A stretch of DNA of 64,000 bases from Limnobacter olei (lineage in GTDB: Bacteria > Pseudomonadota > Gammaproteobacteria > Burkholderiales > Burkholderiaceae_B), in the NCBI RefSeq assembly GCF_029087225.1, contig NZ_JARFJD010000007.1, forward strand, positions 165,049-229,048, given 5' to 3'. The translations under genes were made by a program, and so were the position numbers. This document shows, one piece after another, positions 18,801-31,049 of this stretch (position 1 is its first letter; each line of letters opens with the position of its first letter). The notes beneath the pieces are model-generated. The model saw only the letters and a list, made by a program, of their open reading frames with translations, was not told the DNA's origin and did not search any database.

Positions 18801-19337
18801 CGACCTGATTGAAGCCATGGAAACCCTTGAGGATGCGATCCGCAAAATTGACAAAGAAACACGCGACCTTCTCTCCGAAACTTTTGGTGTGGTTAACGGA
18901 CATTTCTCGCGCCTCTTTCCCAAGTTGTTCGGTGGCGGCGAGGCGCGCTTGGTCATGACTGGCGATGAAATTCTGGATGCAGGCGTGCAGGTATTTGCCC
19001 AACCCCCCGGCAAGAAAAACGGCACCATCCATCTCTTGTCGGGTGGCGAGAAGGCACTAACGGCCACGGCACTGGTTTTCGCAATTTTTGAGTTGAATCC
19101 TGCACCGTTCTGCTTGCTCGACGAAGTTGATGCACCGCTGGACGATGCGAACACCGAGCGTTTCACCCGCTTGGTCAAACAAATGTCTGAACAAACCCAG
19201 TTTTTGTTCATTTCCCACAATAAAATCGCCATGGAAATGGCGCAGCAGTTGATCGGCGTCACGATGCAGGAGAAAGGTGTTTCCCGCATTGTTGCTGTTG
19301 ATCTGGCGGCTGCAGAAAAAATGGCAACGGAAACCGT

Positions 19338-19341
<4 letters not shown>
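15814..19341 (+). CDS. smc: Chromosome segregation ATPase SMC
   Basis: SMC is the core of the bacterial condensin that organises and segregates the chromosome. At 1175 residues it has full length. The N-terminal head carries Walker A (GPNGCGKSN, 31-39). A long coiled coil (about 170-500) leads to the hinge (about 510-660), then a returning coiled coil (about 670-1000). The C-terminal head has the signature LSGGEK (1075-1080) and Walker B ending in D1103-E1104 with the following D-loop (DAPLDD). The start is GTG, placed where the conserved LTHIRLAGFKSF begins. ScpA and ScpB are not in the window. The stop overlaps the zipA-like start by 4 bases. Confidence 0.97.
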
Positions 19342-22489
<3,148 letters not shown>

Positions 22490-22520
22490 GCGAGAAAATT
22501 GAACAGAAAACGTTATTGTG

Positions 22521-22549
22521 TTGACTATTTTTTTATTTCTTCATTAATG
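22521..22549 (+). promoter_or_regulatory. Weak candidate promoter of galU
   Basis: TTGACT (22521-22526) is a good -35 match, but the sequence 16-17 bases further (ATTAAT or TTAATG, near 22543-22549) is a poor -10. It lies in the 79-base gap between ligA and galU, which is A/T-rich compared with its surroundings. Confidence 0.3.
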
Positions 22550-22568
22550 GATTACGGAGCGAGCAATC

Positions 22569-23444
22569 ATGACCCGAGTTAGAAAAGCTGTGTTTCCTGT
22601 TGCGGGTATGGGCACCCGATTTTTGCCTGCCACCAAAGCCAGCCCAAAAGAAATGATGCCTGTGGTGGACAAGCCACTGATTCAATACGCGGTTGAAGAG
22701 GCGCTTGAAGCGGGTTTGAGTGAACTGGTGTTTATCACAGGTCGAAGCAAGCGTTCCATTGAAGATCATTTCGACAAGGCCTATGAGCTTGAGGCTGAAC
22801 TGCAGGCCCGCGGCAAAACCGCACTGCTTGAAATAGTGAAAAATATTGTACCCAGCCATGTGAACTGTATTTACATTCGGCAAATGGAACCTTTGGGACT
22901 TGGCCATGCTGTGCTGTGCGCAGAGCCCGTTGTTGGTACAGAGCCATTCGCTGTGCTGTTGGCAGACGACCTGATGGACGTAGACAAAGGCACCCCCTCT
23001 GTGACCCATCAAATGGTGAAGGTGTTTGAACGCGAACATGCCAGCGTATTGGCTGTGCAGGAAGTTGATCCCTCTGAAACCAAATCGTACGGTATCGTGT
23101 CCAGTACACCCTGGAACAATCGCTCCGAGCGGGTTAATGCCATTGTTGAAAAACCCGACCCCAAAGACGCACCAACCAACCTGGCGGTTGTGGGCCGCTA
23201 CGTACTGAATTCTCAAATTTTTGATCACATCCGGAAAACGGGCAAAGGCGCTGGCGGAGAAATTCAGCTGACTGACGGTATTGCTTCACTGCTTGAAGAT
23301 CAACCCGTGTTGGCTTACCGCTTCACGGGAACCCGCTTCGACTGCGGCTCGAAAATGGGTTACCTGAAAGCCACGGTGGAACTGGGCCTGAAACACCACG
23401 AGGTGGCTGCAGAATTTGCTCAATACCTTAAAGACAGGAAGTAA
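22569..23444 (+). CDS. galU: UTP-glucose-1-phosphate uridylyltransferase
   Basis: GalU makes UDP-glucose from UTP and glucose 1-phosphate, feeding lipopolysaccharide core, exopolysaccharide and trehalose synthesis. At 291 residues it has the usual length. The nucleotide-binding motif [21 protein letters not shown] is at residues 9-29, followed by [23 protein letters not shown] (about 135) is the metal site and [10 protein letters not shown] (about 235) is the sugar-binding motif. A GGAG ribosome site lies 10 bases upstream. The next gene starts 3 bases after the stop. Confidence 0.97.
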   Translation: MTRVRKAVFPVAGMGTRFLPATKASPKEMMPVVDKPLIQYAVEEALEAGLSELVFITGRSKRSIEDHFDKAYELEAELQARGKTALLEIVKNIVPSHVNCIYIRQMEPLGLGHAVLCAEPVVGTEPFAVLLADDLMDVDKGTPSVTHQMVKVFEREHASVLAVQEVDPSETKSYGIVSSTPWNNRSERVNAIVEKPDPKDAPTNLAVVGRYVLNSQIFDHIRKTGKGAGGEIQLTDGIASLLEDQPVLAYRFTGTRFDCGSKMGYLKATVELGLKHHEVAAEFAQYLKDRK

Positions 23445-23447
23445 GCC

Positions 23448-24194
23448 ATGTATGCAGTGTTGGGAGGCAGTGGTTTAAGCCAATTGCCGGGTTTTGAAAT
23501 TACCATGCGCAAGGTTCAGCGAACACCCTACGGTGAACCCTCTGGCGCACTTACAATCGGCATGCTGGCGGGCCACGAAATTGTTTTTCTGGCACGCCAT
23601 GGCTATGGGCATACTATTGCCCCCCATCAAATCAACTACAGGGCCAATATTTGGGCCTTGTCGCAACTCAACATCGACGGTATTTTGTCCGTAGCCTCTG
23701 TGGGTGGAATTCGCCCTGATTTGAAACCAGGGCAGCTGGTGGTTCCTGATCAAATTCTGGACTACACACACGGGCGCAATGCCACATTTTTCGAAGGCGA
23801 CAACCAAGCAGTACGACACATCGACTTCACATGGCCGTATGACCAGGCGCTTCGCGCTTCATTGTGCCTTGCAGCCGATGCCATTGGTGAGCAAGTGGTG
23901 CAGGGCGGCTGTTATGCCTGTACACAGGGGCCTCGCCTGGAAACTGCGGCGGAAGTGAAGCGCTTGGCGCGAGATGGTGCCGACATTGTCGGTATGACCG
24001 GCATGCCAGAAGCCAGCCTGGCCCGCGAGCTTGAAATACCGTATGCGCACCTTGCTTTGGTGGTCAACCAGGCTGCAGGAGTGGGAGAAAGCGCTCAGGA
24101 AATTTCTCATGCCCAGATCAGCAAGACCGTTCACGAAGGAATGGGACGGGTCATGGGAATTATCAAATCGATGGTACAGCTGCACGACGAATGA
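23448..24194 (+). CDS. S-methyl-5'-thioinosine phosphorylase (MTAP/PNP family 2)
   Basis: The 248-residue protein belongs to the MTAP/PNP-2 nucleoside phosphorylases. It opens with VLGGSGLSQLPGFE (phosphate loop), and has FLARHGYGHTIAPHQINYRANIWAL (phosphate and ribose contacts) and DIVGMTGMPEASLARELEIPYA near residue 180. In adenine-specific MTAP enzymes an aspartate pair follows this motif; here the sequence is LVVNQAAG with asparagine, the pattern of 6-oxopurine-specific members. That favours methylthioinosine rather than methylthioadenosine, as in Pseudomonas MTIP. It follows galU by 3 bases, so co-transcription is likely although the pathways differ. Confidence 0.85.
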   Translation: MYAVLGGSGLSQLPGFEITMRKVQRTPYGEPSGALTIGMLAGHEIVFLARHGYGHTIAPHQINYRANIWALSQLNIDGILSVASVGGIRPDLKPGQLVVPDQILDYTHGRNATFFEGDNQAVRHIDFTWPYDQALRASLCLAADAIGEQVVQGGCYACTQGPRLETAAEVKRLARDGADIVGMTGMPEASLARELEIPYAHLALVVNQAAGVGESAQEISHAQISKTVHEGMGRVMGIIKSMVQLHDE

Positions 24195-24216
24195 AAGGGC
24201 AAATCAGCCCTTTCAT
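24191..24216. terminator. Hairpin between convergent genes
   Basis: ATGAAAGGGC (24191-24200) and GCCCTTTCAT (24207-24216) form a perfect 10-bp stem around 6 bases. It starts at the stop codon of the phosphorylase gene and faces glnD. T-runs are weak on both sides, so it is only probably a bidirectional terminator. Confidence 0.55.
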
Positions 24217-24221
24217 TGTGT

Positions 24222-26810
24222 TTAAATTGAAAGCAACTCGAGTAGCTCAGCTTCCAGCTGAATTTGAAGCTTCCCGGAATTCAAAGACTGCCCGTACAGC
24301 AAAAAGGTATCTTCGGCCCTTTCGCCCAAAGTCATGATTTTGGCGGTTTGTACGTTGACCTTGTATTGGGCCAACAATCGCGTAATCGAGTAAAGCAGTC
24401 CTGTTCTATCGGTGGCAGATACGGTCAACAAATATTGGTTGCCTTTCTCATCTGGTTTCAAATCCACAGAAGGGCGCACAGGAAAGTGCCTGGATTGCCT
24501 GGACATTCGCCCAAAAACCGGTGGCTCAAGCGGTTGACGCTTGATTAGCCTGTCCTGAAGCTCTGCTTCGAGCAGCGACAGGGTTTCACGGTAAAACTCA
24601 TGATGACTGTCGTGCTGAATCAGGAAAGAATCAAGGGCGTAACCATGCGAGGTGGTGTGAATTTTCGCATCCAGAATGCTCAAGTTCTTGGAATCAAAAT
24701 ATCCACAAATACGCGCAAACAGGTCCATTTCATCGCGGGTGTACACCAGCAATTCCAGGCCTTCACCAATCGGCGACAGACGTGCTTTCACAATCGGCTG
24801 CTCTGTATCTACGCGCCAGTATAGATGCCTCGTGTGCCAGGCAATGTCGCTAGGCCCTTGCCTGAGAAAGTAGGACACATCAAGCTGGGCCCACAATTTG
24901 TCCTGAACATCATCGGAAAGCGCATACAGGCGCAAAATTCGGCGCGCCTCCGCCTGCTGCTCGGCTAGCATCTGCCGGCGGTTGGGCGCCTCGCCACCCA
25001 AATACTTCAATGTCAGGCGGTAAAGGTCTTCCAGCAGTTTGCCTTTCCATGCATTCCACACTTTTGGGCTGGTGCCACGAATGTCGGCCACCGTCAGCAA
25101 GTAAAGCGCCGTCAGGTTGCGAGGAGTTTTTACAAGCGCAGCAAATTCCTTTAGCACTTCAACATCTGACAAATCTTTTTTCTGGGCTGTATTCGACATG
25201 GTCAGGTGATGCTTCACCAGAAAAGCCACCAAATCAGTGTTCTCCTGGTTCAATCCGTGATCTTTGCAGAATTTGCGGGCGTCCACTTCGCCCAGCACAC
25301 TGTGATCACCACCCCTGCCTTTGGCCACGTCGTGAAACAGGGCGGCCACGTACAACAACCAATGGTCATCAAAGTTGGCCATCAATTGGCTGCAGTAGGG
25401 ATACTCGTGGGCGTGTTCTGCCATCGTGAATCGACGCAAATTACGCACCACGGTCAGAATATGTTGGTCTACCGTGTACACGTGAAACAGGTCATGCTGC
25501 ATTTGACCCACAATTTTCCGAAAAACCGGCAGGTACCTTCCCAATACGCTGGTTTCGTTCATGCGCCGCAACTCATGAACGATGCCTTGCGGTTGTTTGA
25601 AAAACTCGATGAACAAAGCCTTGTTGACCGGGTTTTTCCTGAAATCACTGTTGATTTTGACCCGGCTGTGCCACAACTGGCGCAACATTCTCGCGCTCAT
25701 GCCTTTTAATCGCGGATTCTGTTGCATCACGATAAAGGCGCGAAGCATCGCGGATGGGTTTCTGGCAAATACTTCGTCGTCCCGAATATCGAGCAGAGAA
25801 TCTGTTTCCTGAAACTCATCATCAATTACCACGGGCTCTGCATTGGAGCCGAAAATCGACAGCTCAATATTTTGGAGCAAAATAGTGTTCAGCTGCATGA
25901 CGGCCTTGGCAGCCAAATAATACTGCTGCATCAGCTGTTCGCTTGATCGTTTCGCAGCAGTAGGACGGTAACCCAAAGACTCCGCCAACTGGGTTTGAAC
26001 GTCATACACAAGCCGGTCTTCCCGGCGGCCAGTGGTGACATGCAATTGATATCTGATTTTCTTGAGTGTTCGTTCGTTGTTTCTTAACTTTGCAGCTTCA
26101 AACGGTGTGATCAACCCTTTTTTGGCCATTTCAGCCCAACTGTTGCCCAAGTTGGCTGCTCGGCAAACCCATAAAATGACATGCAGGTCTCGAAGTCCGC
26201 CTGGACTTTCCTTGCAATTCGGTTCAAGGCTGTATGGTGTCTCCTGATACTTGGCATGGCGCTGCCGAAGTTCCAGGGTTTTTTTTCGAAAGAAGGTTTT
26301 TACTTCAAGTAGTTTGTGAAGAGTAGAATTCAGCGCCTTGAAGTTACTGAAATTTCCAGCCAAAAATCGAGATTCTACAAGCGCAGTCTGAACGGTAATG
26401 TCTTTGCCGGCTTCCTCAACGCATTGCTGGGGTGTTCTAACGCTGTGGCCAATTTCAAGGCCAATGTCCCAGCCCGAACCACAAAAGGTTTCAAGCTTCT
26501 CGGTGTTGATCTCGTCCGGTTCCTGATCAATCAGGATCAACACATCCACATCGGAAAATGGAAACAACTCGCCCCTTCCATAGCCACCCACAGCAACCAG
26601 GCTGTATTGCTTTGGCATGCCAATGGCATTCCAGAGGGCAACCAGAGCCTCATCCACACAAATACAGCGCTTTCTCAGAACAGCTTCCACCGCAGATGCA
26701 GGTGTGTTCTGGTCAAAAGGTGTAAGCCATTGATGGGCTCGGCTTTTCAACTGGGTTTTGATGCTCACCCGCACCGCGTTCAGGTCAAGTGCGGCAGATT
26801 TGTCAGCCAT
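24222..26810 (-). CDS. glnD: PII protein uridylyltransferase/uridylyl-removing enzyme
   Basis: GlnD senses glutamine and uridylylates or de-uridylylates PII proteins, controlling nitrogen assimilation. The nucleotidyltransferase domain carries GGYGRGELFPFSDVDVLI (about residues 77-94). A helical GlnD domain follows, then an HD phosphohydrolase domain (LFHDVAKGRGGDHS, about 500-515), and two C-terminal ACT domains that bind glutamine (LTVSATDRTGLLYSITRLL begins the last). The start was set at the ATG at 26810 (862 residues). A TTG at 26831, two bases after the map stop, would add seven residues; neither start has a strong ribosome site. It is directly downstream of map. Confidence 0.96.
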   Translation of the reverse strand: MADKSAALDLNAVRVSIKTQLKSRAHQWLTPFDQNTPASAVEAVLRKRCICVDEALVALWNAIGMPKQYSLVAVGGYGRGELFPFSDVDVLILIDQEPDEINTEKLETFCGSGWDIGLEIGHSVRTPQQCVEEAGKDITVQTALVESRFLAGNFSNFKALNSTLHKLLEVKTFFRKKTLELRQRHAKYQETPYSLEPNCKESPGGLRDLHVILWVCRAANLGNSWAEMAKKGLITPFEAAKLRNNERTLKKIRYQLHVTTGRREDRLVYDVQTQLAESLGYRPTAAKRSSEQLMQQYYLAAKAVMQLNTILLQNIELSIFGSNAEPVVIDDEFQETDSLLDIRDDEVFARNPSAMLRAFIVMQQNPRLKGMSARMLRQLWHSRVKINSDFRKNPVNKALFIEFFKQPQGIVHELRRMNETSVLGRYLPVFRKIVGQMQHDLFHVYTVDQHILTVVRNLRRFTMAEHAHEYPYCSQLMANFDDHWLLYVAALFHDVAKGRGGDHSVLGEVDARKFCKDHGLNQENTDLVAFLVKHHLTMSNTAQKKDLSDVEVLKEFAALVKTPRNLTALYLLTVADIRGTSPKVWNAWKGKLLEDLYRLTLKYLGGEAPNRRQMLAEQQAEARRILRLYALSDDVQDKLWAQLDVSYFLRQGPSDIAWHTRHLYWRVDTEQPIVKARLSPIGEGLELLVYTRDEMDLFARICGYFDSKNLSILDAKIHTTSHGYALDSFLIQHDSHHEFYRETLSLLEAELQDRLIKRQPLEPPVFGRMSRQSRHFPVRPSVDLKPDEKGNQYLLTVSATDRTGLLYSITRLLAQYKVNVQTAKIMTLGERAEDTFLLYGQSLNSGKLQIQLEAELLELLSI

Positions 26811-26832
26811 GGTCGCCGGTTTGTAGCTCAAT

Positions 26833-27642
26833 TCAAGCCGCCTGTGTTTTCAAACGAGGATTCGCTGGCGTGCCAGCAGACTGAGTTAAAATTTCATAGC
26901 CATCGGCGGTCACCAAAACTGTGTGTTCCCACTGTGCGGACAAACTGTGGTCTTTGGTCACAATGGTCCAGCCATCCGGCATTTCCTTGATCTCCCGGCG
27001 GCCCGCGTTCAGCATGGGCTCAATGGTGAAAATCATGCCTTCTTGCAGCCTCACACCTGTACCAGGCTTGCCATAGTGCAACACTTGGGGTTCTTCATGA
27101 AACTTCGTGCCAATGCCATGGCCACAAAATTCACGAACTACCGAGTAGCCGAAGCCTTCGGCAAACTTTTGAATGGCCGCACCCACATCGCCAAGCGTGG
27201 CACCTGGTCGCACTTGCTCAATGCCGATCCACATCGCCTCGAAGGTAATCTCGCACAACCGCCTTGCAGCAAGCGAACCCTCGCCAACGATAAACATGCG
27301 ACTGGTATCACCGTGATAACCGTCTTTAATGACAGTGATGTCAATGTTGATGATGTCGCCGTTCTTCAGCTTTTTAGGGCCAGGCACACCGTGACAAATT
27401 TGATGATTGACCGACGTACAAATTGATTTGGGGTAGGGCGTGTAGCCTGGTGGCGCGTAATTCAATGGGGCGGGTATTGTCCCCTGCACATTCACCATGT
27501 AATCGTGGCAAAGTTTGTCGAGTTCTTCGGTAGTAATGCCAGCGACCACGTGTGGGCCGATAAAATCCAGCACTTCCGAGGCCAAACGGCCAGCAACACG
27601 CATTTTTTCAATGTCGTGCTCGTTTTTAATCACAATATCCAT
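26833..27642 (-). CDS. map: Methionine aminopeptidase type I
   Basis: Map removes the initiator methionine from nascent proteins. At 269 residues it is the short type Ia enzyme. Metal ligands can be seen: D in NIDITVIKDG, D in YHGDTSRMF, H in CGHGIGTKFHEEP, E in FTIEPML and the final E in SAQWEHTVLV. The C-terminal 15 residues or so (SAGTPANPRLKTQAA) are a dispensable-looking tail. It runs divergently from rpsB, a very common arrangement, and is followed at once by glnD. Confidence 0.97.
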   Translation of the reverse strand: MDIVIKNEHDIEKMRVAGRLASEVLDFIGPHVVAGITTEELDKLCHDYMVNVQGTIPAPLNYAPPGYTPYPKSICTSVNHQICHGVPGPKKLKNGDIINIDITVIKDGYHGDTSRMFIVGEGSLAARRLCEITFEAMWIGIEQVRPGATLGDVGAAIQKFAEGFGYSVVREFCGHGIGTKFHEEPQVLHYGKPGTGVRLQEGMIFTIEPMLNAGRREIKEMPDGWTIVTKDHSLSAQWEHTVLVTADGYEILTQSAGTPANPRLKTQAA

Positions 27643-27661
27643 GGTTTTGTTTAATTCCTGC

Positions 27662-27691
27662 TTGAGCTAACGTATTTTAACCGAGTATAAT
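27662..27691 (+). promoter_or_regulatory. Promoter of the rpsB-tsf operon
   Basis: TTGAGC (27662-27667) and a perfect TATAAT (27686-27691) are separated by 18 bases. The transcript would start near 27698, giving a leader of about 165 bases before the rpsB ATG. The leader contains the self-complementary tract AACTGACTCAGTT and nearby AACTTAGTTAGTT (27717-27747), which fits the autoregulated rpsB leaders known in proteobacteria. Confidence 0.65.
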
Positions 27692-27862
27692 CTTTGGCTG
27701 CTCTGGCGCTACAGCTAACTGACTCAGTTAATCAACTTAGTTAGTTGACGCTTAAGAGTAAATTTAATGGTTTGTGCGACAGGGTGCTAGTTATTGTTGG
27801 TTCATTAACCCAATGCTGGCCCAGTACAAACCCATTCAACCCTGTCTATACTGGAGAAATTC

Positions 27863-28618
27863 ATGGCAGCATCAATGCGCGAAATGCTGGAAGCTGGTTG
27901 CCACTTTGGCCACCAAACCCGCTTCTGGAATCCCAAAATGGCCCCTTACATTTACGGCCATCGTAACAAAATTCACATTATCAACCTGGAAAAAACCGTT
28001 GTAATGCTCGACGACGCGCTGAAATTTGTGAAGCGCCTGTCAGCTAACCGCGGCAACATCCTGTTTGTATGTACCAAGCGCCAAGCCAAAGAGATCATCG
28101 CCGAAGAAGCACAGCGTTGTGGCATGCCTTACGTTGACCAGCGTTGGCTGGGCGGCATGTTGACCAACTTCAAAACTGTCAAAACATCCATCAAGCGCCT
28201 GAAAGACATGGAAGCCATTATTGCCGACGGCGGTACTGAGCGCATGTCCAAGAAAGAAGCCCTGATGTTCGCCCGTGAACTCGAAAAGCTGAATCAGTCA
28301 ATCGGTGGCATCAAAGACATGCCCACTTTGCCTGACGCAATTTTCGTATGCGACGTGGGTTACCACAAAATTGCCATTACCGAAGCTGAAAAGCTGGGTA
28401 TTCCGGTGGTGGGTGTTGTGGATACCAACCACTCACCAGCAGGCGTTAGCTATATCGTTCCCGGTAACGATGACTCCGCCCGTGCCATTCGTTTGTACGC
28501 CCGTGCTGTGGCCGATGCCGTTTTGGCTGGCCGCGACCAGGCTGTAAACGACGTGGTTGAAGCCATCAAAGGCGGCGACGACTTCGTTGAAGTGTCTGAA
28601 GAGGGAGCTGAGGGCTAA
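27863..28618 (+). CDS. rpsB: 30S ribosomal protein S2
   Basis: S2 binds the back of the 30S subunit near S1 and is needed for its assembly. The 251-residue protein begins [17 protein letters not shown] and contains [13 protein letters not shown] and [16 protein letters not shown]2 signatures. The end carries an acidic tail ([10 protein letters not shown]). A GGAG site lies 8 bases before the ATG. It is the first gene of the long translation and envelope array that follows. Confidence 0.98.
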   Translation: MAASMREMLEAGCHFGHQTRFWNPKMAPYIYGHRNKIHIINLEKTVVMLDDALKFVKRLSANRGNILFVCTKRQAKEIIAEEAQRCGMPYVDQRWLGGMLTNFKTVKTSIKRLKDMEAIIADGGTERMSKKEALMFARELEKLNQSIGGIKDMPTLPDAIFVCDVGYHKIAITEAEKLGIPVVGVVDTNHSPAGVSYIVPGNDDSARAIRLYARAVADAVLAGRDQAVNDVVEAIKGGDDFVEVSEEGAEG

Positions 28619-28638
28619 TCAAGCCTTTGCCTTCCGCT

Positions 28639-28664
28639 GGGGCGATCAGTCGCCCCTTTTTTTT
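28639..28664 (+). terminator. Attenuator-like hairpin between rpsB and tsf
   Basis: GGGGCGA (28639-28645) pairs with TCGCCCC (28650-28656) around a TCAG loop, followed by eight T residues. It has the form of a full intrinsic terminator yet lies within the rpsB-tsf unit, so partial read-through would set the S2 to EF-Ts ratio. Confidence 0.82.
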
Positions 28665-28698
28665 GTCTAATTCAGAATCCGACTTTAGGAGAAAATCA

Positions 28699-29589
28699 AT
28701 GGCTGAAATTACAGCAGCAATGGTTAAAGTACTGCGCGAGAAAACAGACGCGCCCATGATGGAATGCAAAAAAGCCCTGACCGAAGCCGCTGGCGACATG
28801 GACAAGGCCGAAGAAATTTTGCGCGTCAAGCTGGGCAGCAAAGCCAGCAAGGCAGCCACTCGTGTAACCGCCGAAGGCTTGGTTGGTATTTATATCAATG
28901 ATTCCAATAAGTTGGGAACAATCGTTGAAGTGAACTGTGAAACTGACTTCGTGGCCAAAAATGATGACTTCCTGGCTTTTGTAGCCAACGTGGCCAAGTT
29001 GATCGCCGACCATAACCCAGCCAATGTTGAAGCACTGTCAGCCTTGCCTTTGGGCGAAGGCACCGTTGAAACAGTTCGCGCAGCCTTGATCGGCAAAATC
29101 GGTGAGAACATGTCTGTACGCCGCTTCAAACGCGTGGAAGCCAAAGGCAGCCTGAGTTCATACATCCACGGCGGCAAAATTGGCGTACTGGTTGATTACA
29201 CCGGTTCCGACGAAAACGTGGGCAAAGACGTGGCCTTGCACATCGCCGCAACAAAGCCCAAGGCTTTGCATGAAAGCGGTGTTCCACAGGAAGACATCGA
29301 CCGCGAGCGTTCAGTAGCCAAAGCCAAAGCGGAAGAGTCTGGCAAGCCAGCCGACATCGCAGAGAAAATGGTGGAAGGTTCCATCAAAAAGTTCTTGAAA
29401 GAAGTTGCCCTGTTGTCTCAGCCTTTCGTAAAAGACGACAAGCTCACCGTTGAAGCCATGCTCAAGAGCAAGGGCAGCGAAGTGAATGGCTTTGACCTGT
29501 TTATCGTCGGTGAAGGCATTGAGAAGAAGGTAAACGATTTTGCCGCTGAAGTTGCCGCACAAGCCGCAGCTGCCGCCGCAGGCCGTTAA
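28699..29589 (+). CDS. tsf: Elongation factor Ts
   Basis: EF-Ts exchanges GDP for GTP on EF-Tu. The 296-residue protein starts [21 protein letters not shown], with the conserved [12 protein letters not shown] motif at residues 16-27. The core has [16 protein letters not shown] (about 75-90), a signature contact with EF-Tu. The start was set at the ATG at 28699, which follows AGGAG by 8 bases; the frame extends upstream through the attenuator hairpin but that part is not coding. An alanine-rich C-terminus closes the protein. Confidence 0.98.
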   Translation: MAEITAAMVKVLREKTDAPMMECKKALTEAAGDMDKAEEILRVKLGSKASKAATRVTAEGLVGIYINDSNKLGTIVEVNCETDFVAKNDDFLAFVANVAKLIADHNPANVEALSALPLGEGTVETVRAALIGKIGENMSVRRFKRVEAKGSLSSYIHGGKIGVLVDYTGSDENVGKDVALHIAATKPKALHESGVPQEDIDRERSVAKAKAEESGKPADIAEKMVEGSIKKFLKEVALLSQPFVKDDKLTVEAMLKSKGSEVNGFDLFIVGEGIEKKVNDFAAEVAAQAAAAAAGR

Positions 29590-29604
29590 TTCCTTTGTTT
29601 GAAG

Positions 29605-29637
29605 AGGGGTTTCTCGACAAGGGAAGCCCCTTTTTAT
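29605..29637 (+). terminator. Hairpin with T-run after tsf
   Basis: AGGGGTTTC (29605-29613) pairs with GAAGCCCCT (29623-29631), with one T-G wobble, followed by a T-rich run. It separates tsf from pyrH, which has a promoter candidate just downstream. Confidence 0.7.
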
Positions 29638-29644
29638 TTGCATG

Positions 29645-29674
29645 TCGACGAAGTTCTGTGCTTTACGTTATAGA
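29645..29674 (+). promoter_or_regulatory. Candidate promoter of pyrH
   Basis: TCGACG (29645-29650) and TATAGA (29669-29674) are 18 bases apart and lie between the tsf terminator and pyrH. Both match the sigma-70 consensus in at least four positions. Confidence 0.4.
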
Positions 29675-29704
29675 ATCCTGACAATGATCCAATAAGAGGC
29701 TTGA

Positions 29705-30415
29705 ATGACAGCATACAAACGTGTGTTACTCAAATTGTCAGGCGAAGCCCTGATGGGCGAAGACTCCTACGGCATCAACCGTCAAACCATTGAGAGAATG
29801 GTTGCTGAAGTTGCAGAAGTCTCCGCATCAGGAGTGGAATTGGCAGTTGTGATTGGTGGTGGCAATATTTTCCGCGGAATTGCCCCTGGCGCAGCCGGCA
29901 TGGACAGGGCCACTGCTGACTACATGGGAATGATGGCCACCGTAATGAACGCGCTTGCTCTGCAAGATGCATTTCGGCGCGCGGGCGTCGAGGCCAGGGT
30001 TCAGTCGGCACTTAACATTGAGCAGGTTGTTGAGCCCTACATCCGACCTAAAGCGATCCGATACCTTGAAGAAGGCAAAGTCGTAATATTCGCGGCAGGA
30101 ACAGGTAACCCATTTTTTACAACCGACACTGCAGCAGCATTGCGGGGCTCTGAAATTGGCGCTGAGGTTGTTCTAAAAGCAACCAAGGTTGATGGTATTT
30201 ACACCGCCGACCCCAACAAAGATCCTACCGCCACACGGTACGAAAGAATTTCGTTCAATGAAGCGATTTCAAAAAACCTCGAAGTCATGGATGCCACGGC
30301 GTTCGCCCTGTGTCGCGACCAAAAACTTCCAATTCGGGTATTTTCCATCAACAAACCCGGCGCATTGCACCGAGCGGTTGCTGGTGAAAATGAGGGCACC
30401 TTGGTGCATATGTAA
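29705..30415 (+). CDS. pyrH: Uridylate kinase
   Basis: PyrH phosphorylates UMP to UDP in pyrimidine synthesis. The 236-residue protein belongs to the amino acid kinase fold: KLSGEALMG (about residues 9-17) binds [12 protein letters not shown] (about 51-59) is the phosphate loop, and [16 protein letters not shown] (about 137-152) binds [16 protein letters not shown] (about 160) is the nucleotide site. The length and motifs are normal. It is followed 66 bases later by frr. Confidence 0.98.
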   Translation: MTAYKRVLLKLSGEALMGEDSYGINRQTIERMVAEVAEVSASGVELAVVIGGGNIFRGIAPGAAGMDRATADYMGMMATVMNALALQDAFRRAGVEARVQSALNIEQVVEPYIRPKAIRYLEEGKVVIFAAGTGNPFFTTDTAAALRGSEIGAEVVLKATKVDGIYTADPNKDPTATRYERISFNEAISKNLEVMDATAFALCRDQKLPIRVFSINKPGALHRAVAGENEGTLVHM

Positions 30416-30435
30416 CTAACTGGCCATTCGATCGA

Positions 30436-30459
30436 CTAATTAATTCACTAATTAATTCA
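30436..30459. repeat. Tandem 12-bp direct repeat before frr
   Basis: CTAATTAATTCA occurs twice without a spacer (30436-30447 and 30448-30459), in the only A/T-rich patch of the pyrH-frr gap. A partial third unit (CTTAGG) follows. It may be an upstream element or a slippage product. Confidence 0.7.
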
Positions 30460-30481
30460 CTTAGGCAGTGAGAATTCAATC

Positions 30482-31042
30482 ATGAGCGTTGCAAACATTC
30501 GAAAAACGACCGAAGAAAAGATGGTGAAATCCATCGAATCCCTGAAAACCGATCTTCAGAAAGTGCGCACCGGGCGTGCACACACCGGTATTTTGGATCA
30601 TGTTCAGGTCGATTACTACGGTTCCATGGTGCCCATTTCGCAAGTTGCGAACTTAAGTCTCGCAGATGCGCGAACCATCGTGGTTCAACCTTGGGAAAAG
30701 AACATGGCCAACGCCGTGGAAAAGGCCATTCGTGAATCAGACCTTGGCCTGAACCCTGCATCCATGGGTGAAACCATTCGGGTTCCAATGCCCGCGTTGA
30801 CCGAAGAGCGTCGCCGAGAATTGACCAAATTCATCAAAGGCGAGGGCGAACAAACCAAGGTGGCGATTCGAAACCTTCGCCGCGACGCCAACGAAGCGCT
30901 GAAACGCCTGGTTAATGACAAGGAAATTTCAGAGGACGATGAGCGCCGCGCACAGGCGGACATTCAAAAATTGACCGACAAGTTTGTGTCTGAAGTCGAT
31001 CAGGTTTTGCAGTCCAAAGAAGCCGAAATCATGACGGTTTAA
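30482..31042 (+). CDS. frr: Ribosome recycling factor
   Basis: RRF, with EF-G, splits the post-termination ribosome. At 186 residues it has the normal length and the two-domain shape: a three-helix bundle (starting [21 protein letters not shown] and ending in the C-terminal helix) and the small beta domain ([18 protein letters not shown]). [15 protein letters not shown]-like [22 protein letters not shown] marks the hinge. It lies between pyrH and uppS, as in many proteobacteria. Confidence 0.98.
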   Translation: MSVANIRKTTEEKMVKSIESLKTDLQKVRTGRAHTGILDHVQVDYYGSMVPISQVANLSLADARTIVVQPWEKNMANAVEKAIRESDLGLNPASMGETIRVPMPALTEERRRELTKFIKGEGEQTKVAIRNLRRDANEALKRLVNDKEISEDDERRAQADIQKLTDKFVSEVDQVLQSKEAEIMTV

Positions 31043-31049
31043 ATCATTC

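Noticed and set aside
22533-23228. A 231-residue open frame opposite galU
   Set aside because: galU is unambiguous on the plus strand, and the antisense product is rich in His and Asn with no recognisable domain.
27643-27862. tRNA or small protein gene between map and rpsB
   Set aside because: No cloverleaf can be drawn, and the short open frames here are out of frame with good start signals; promoter and leader explain the sequence.
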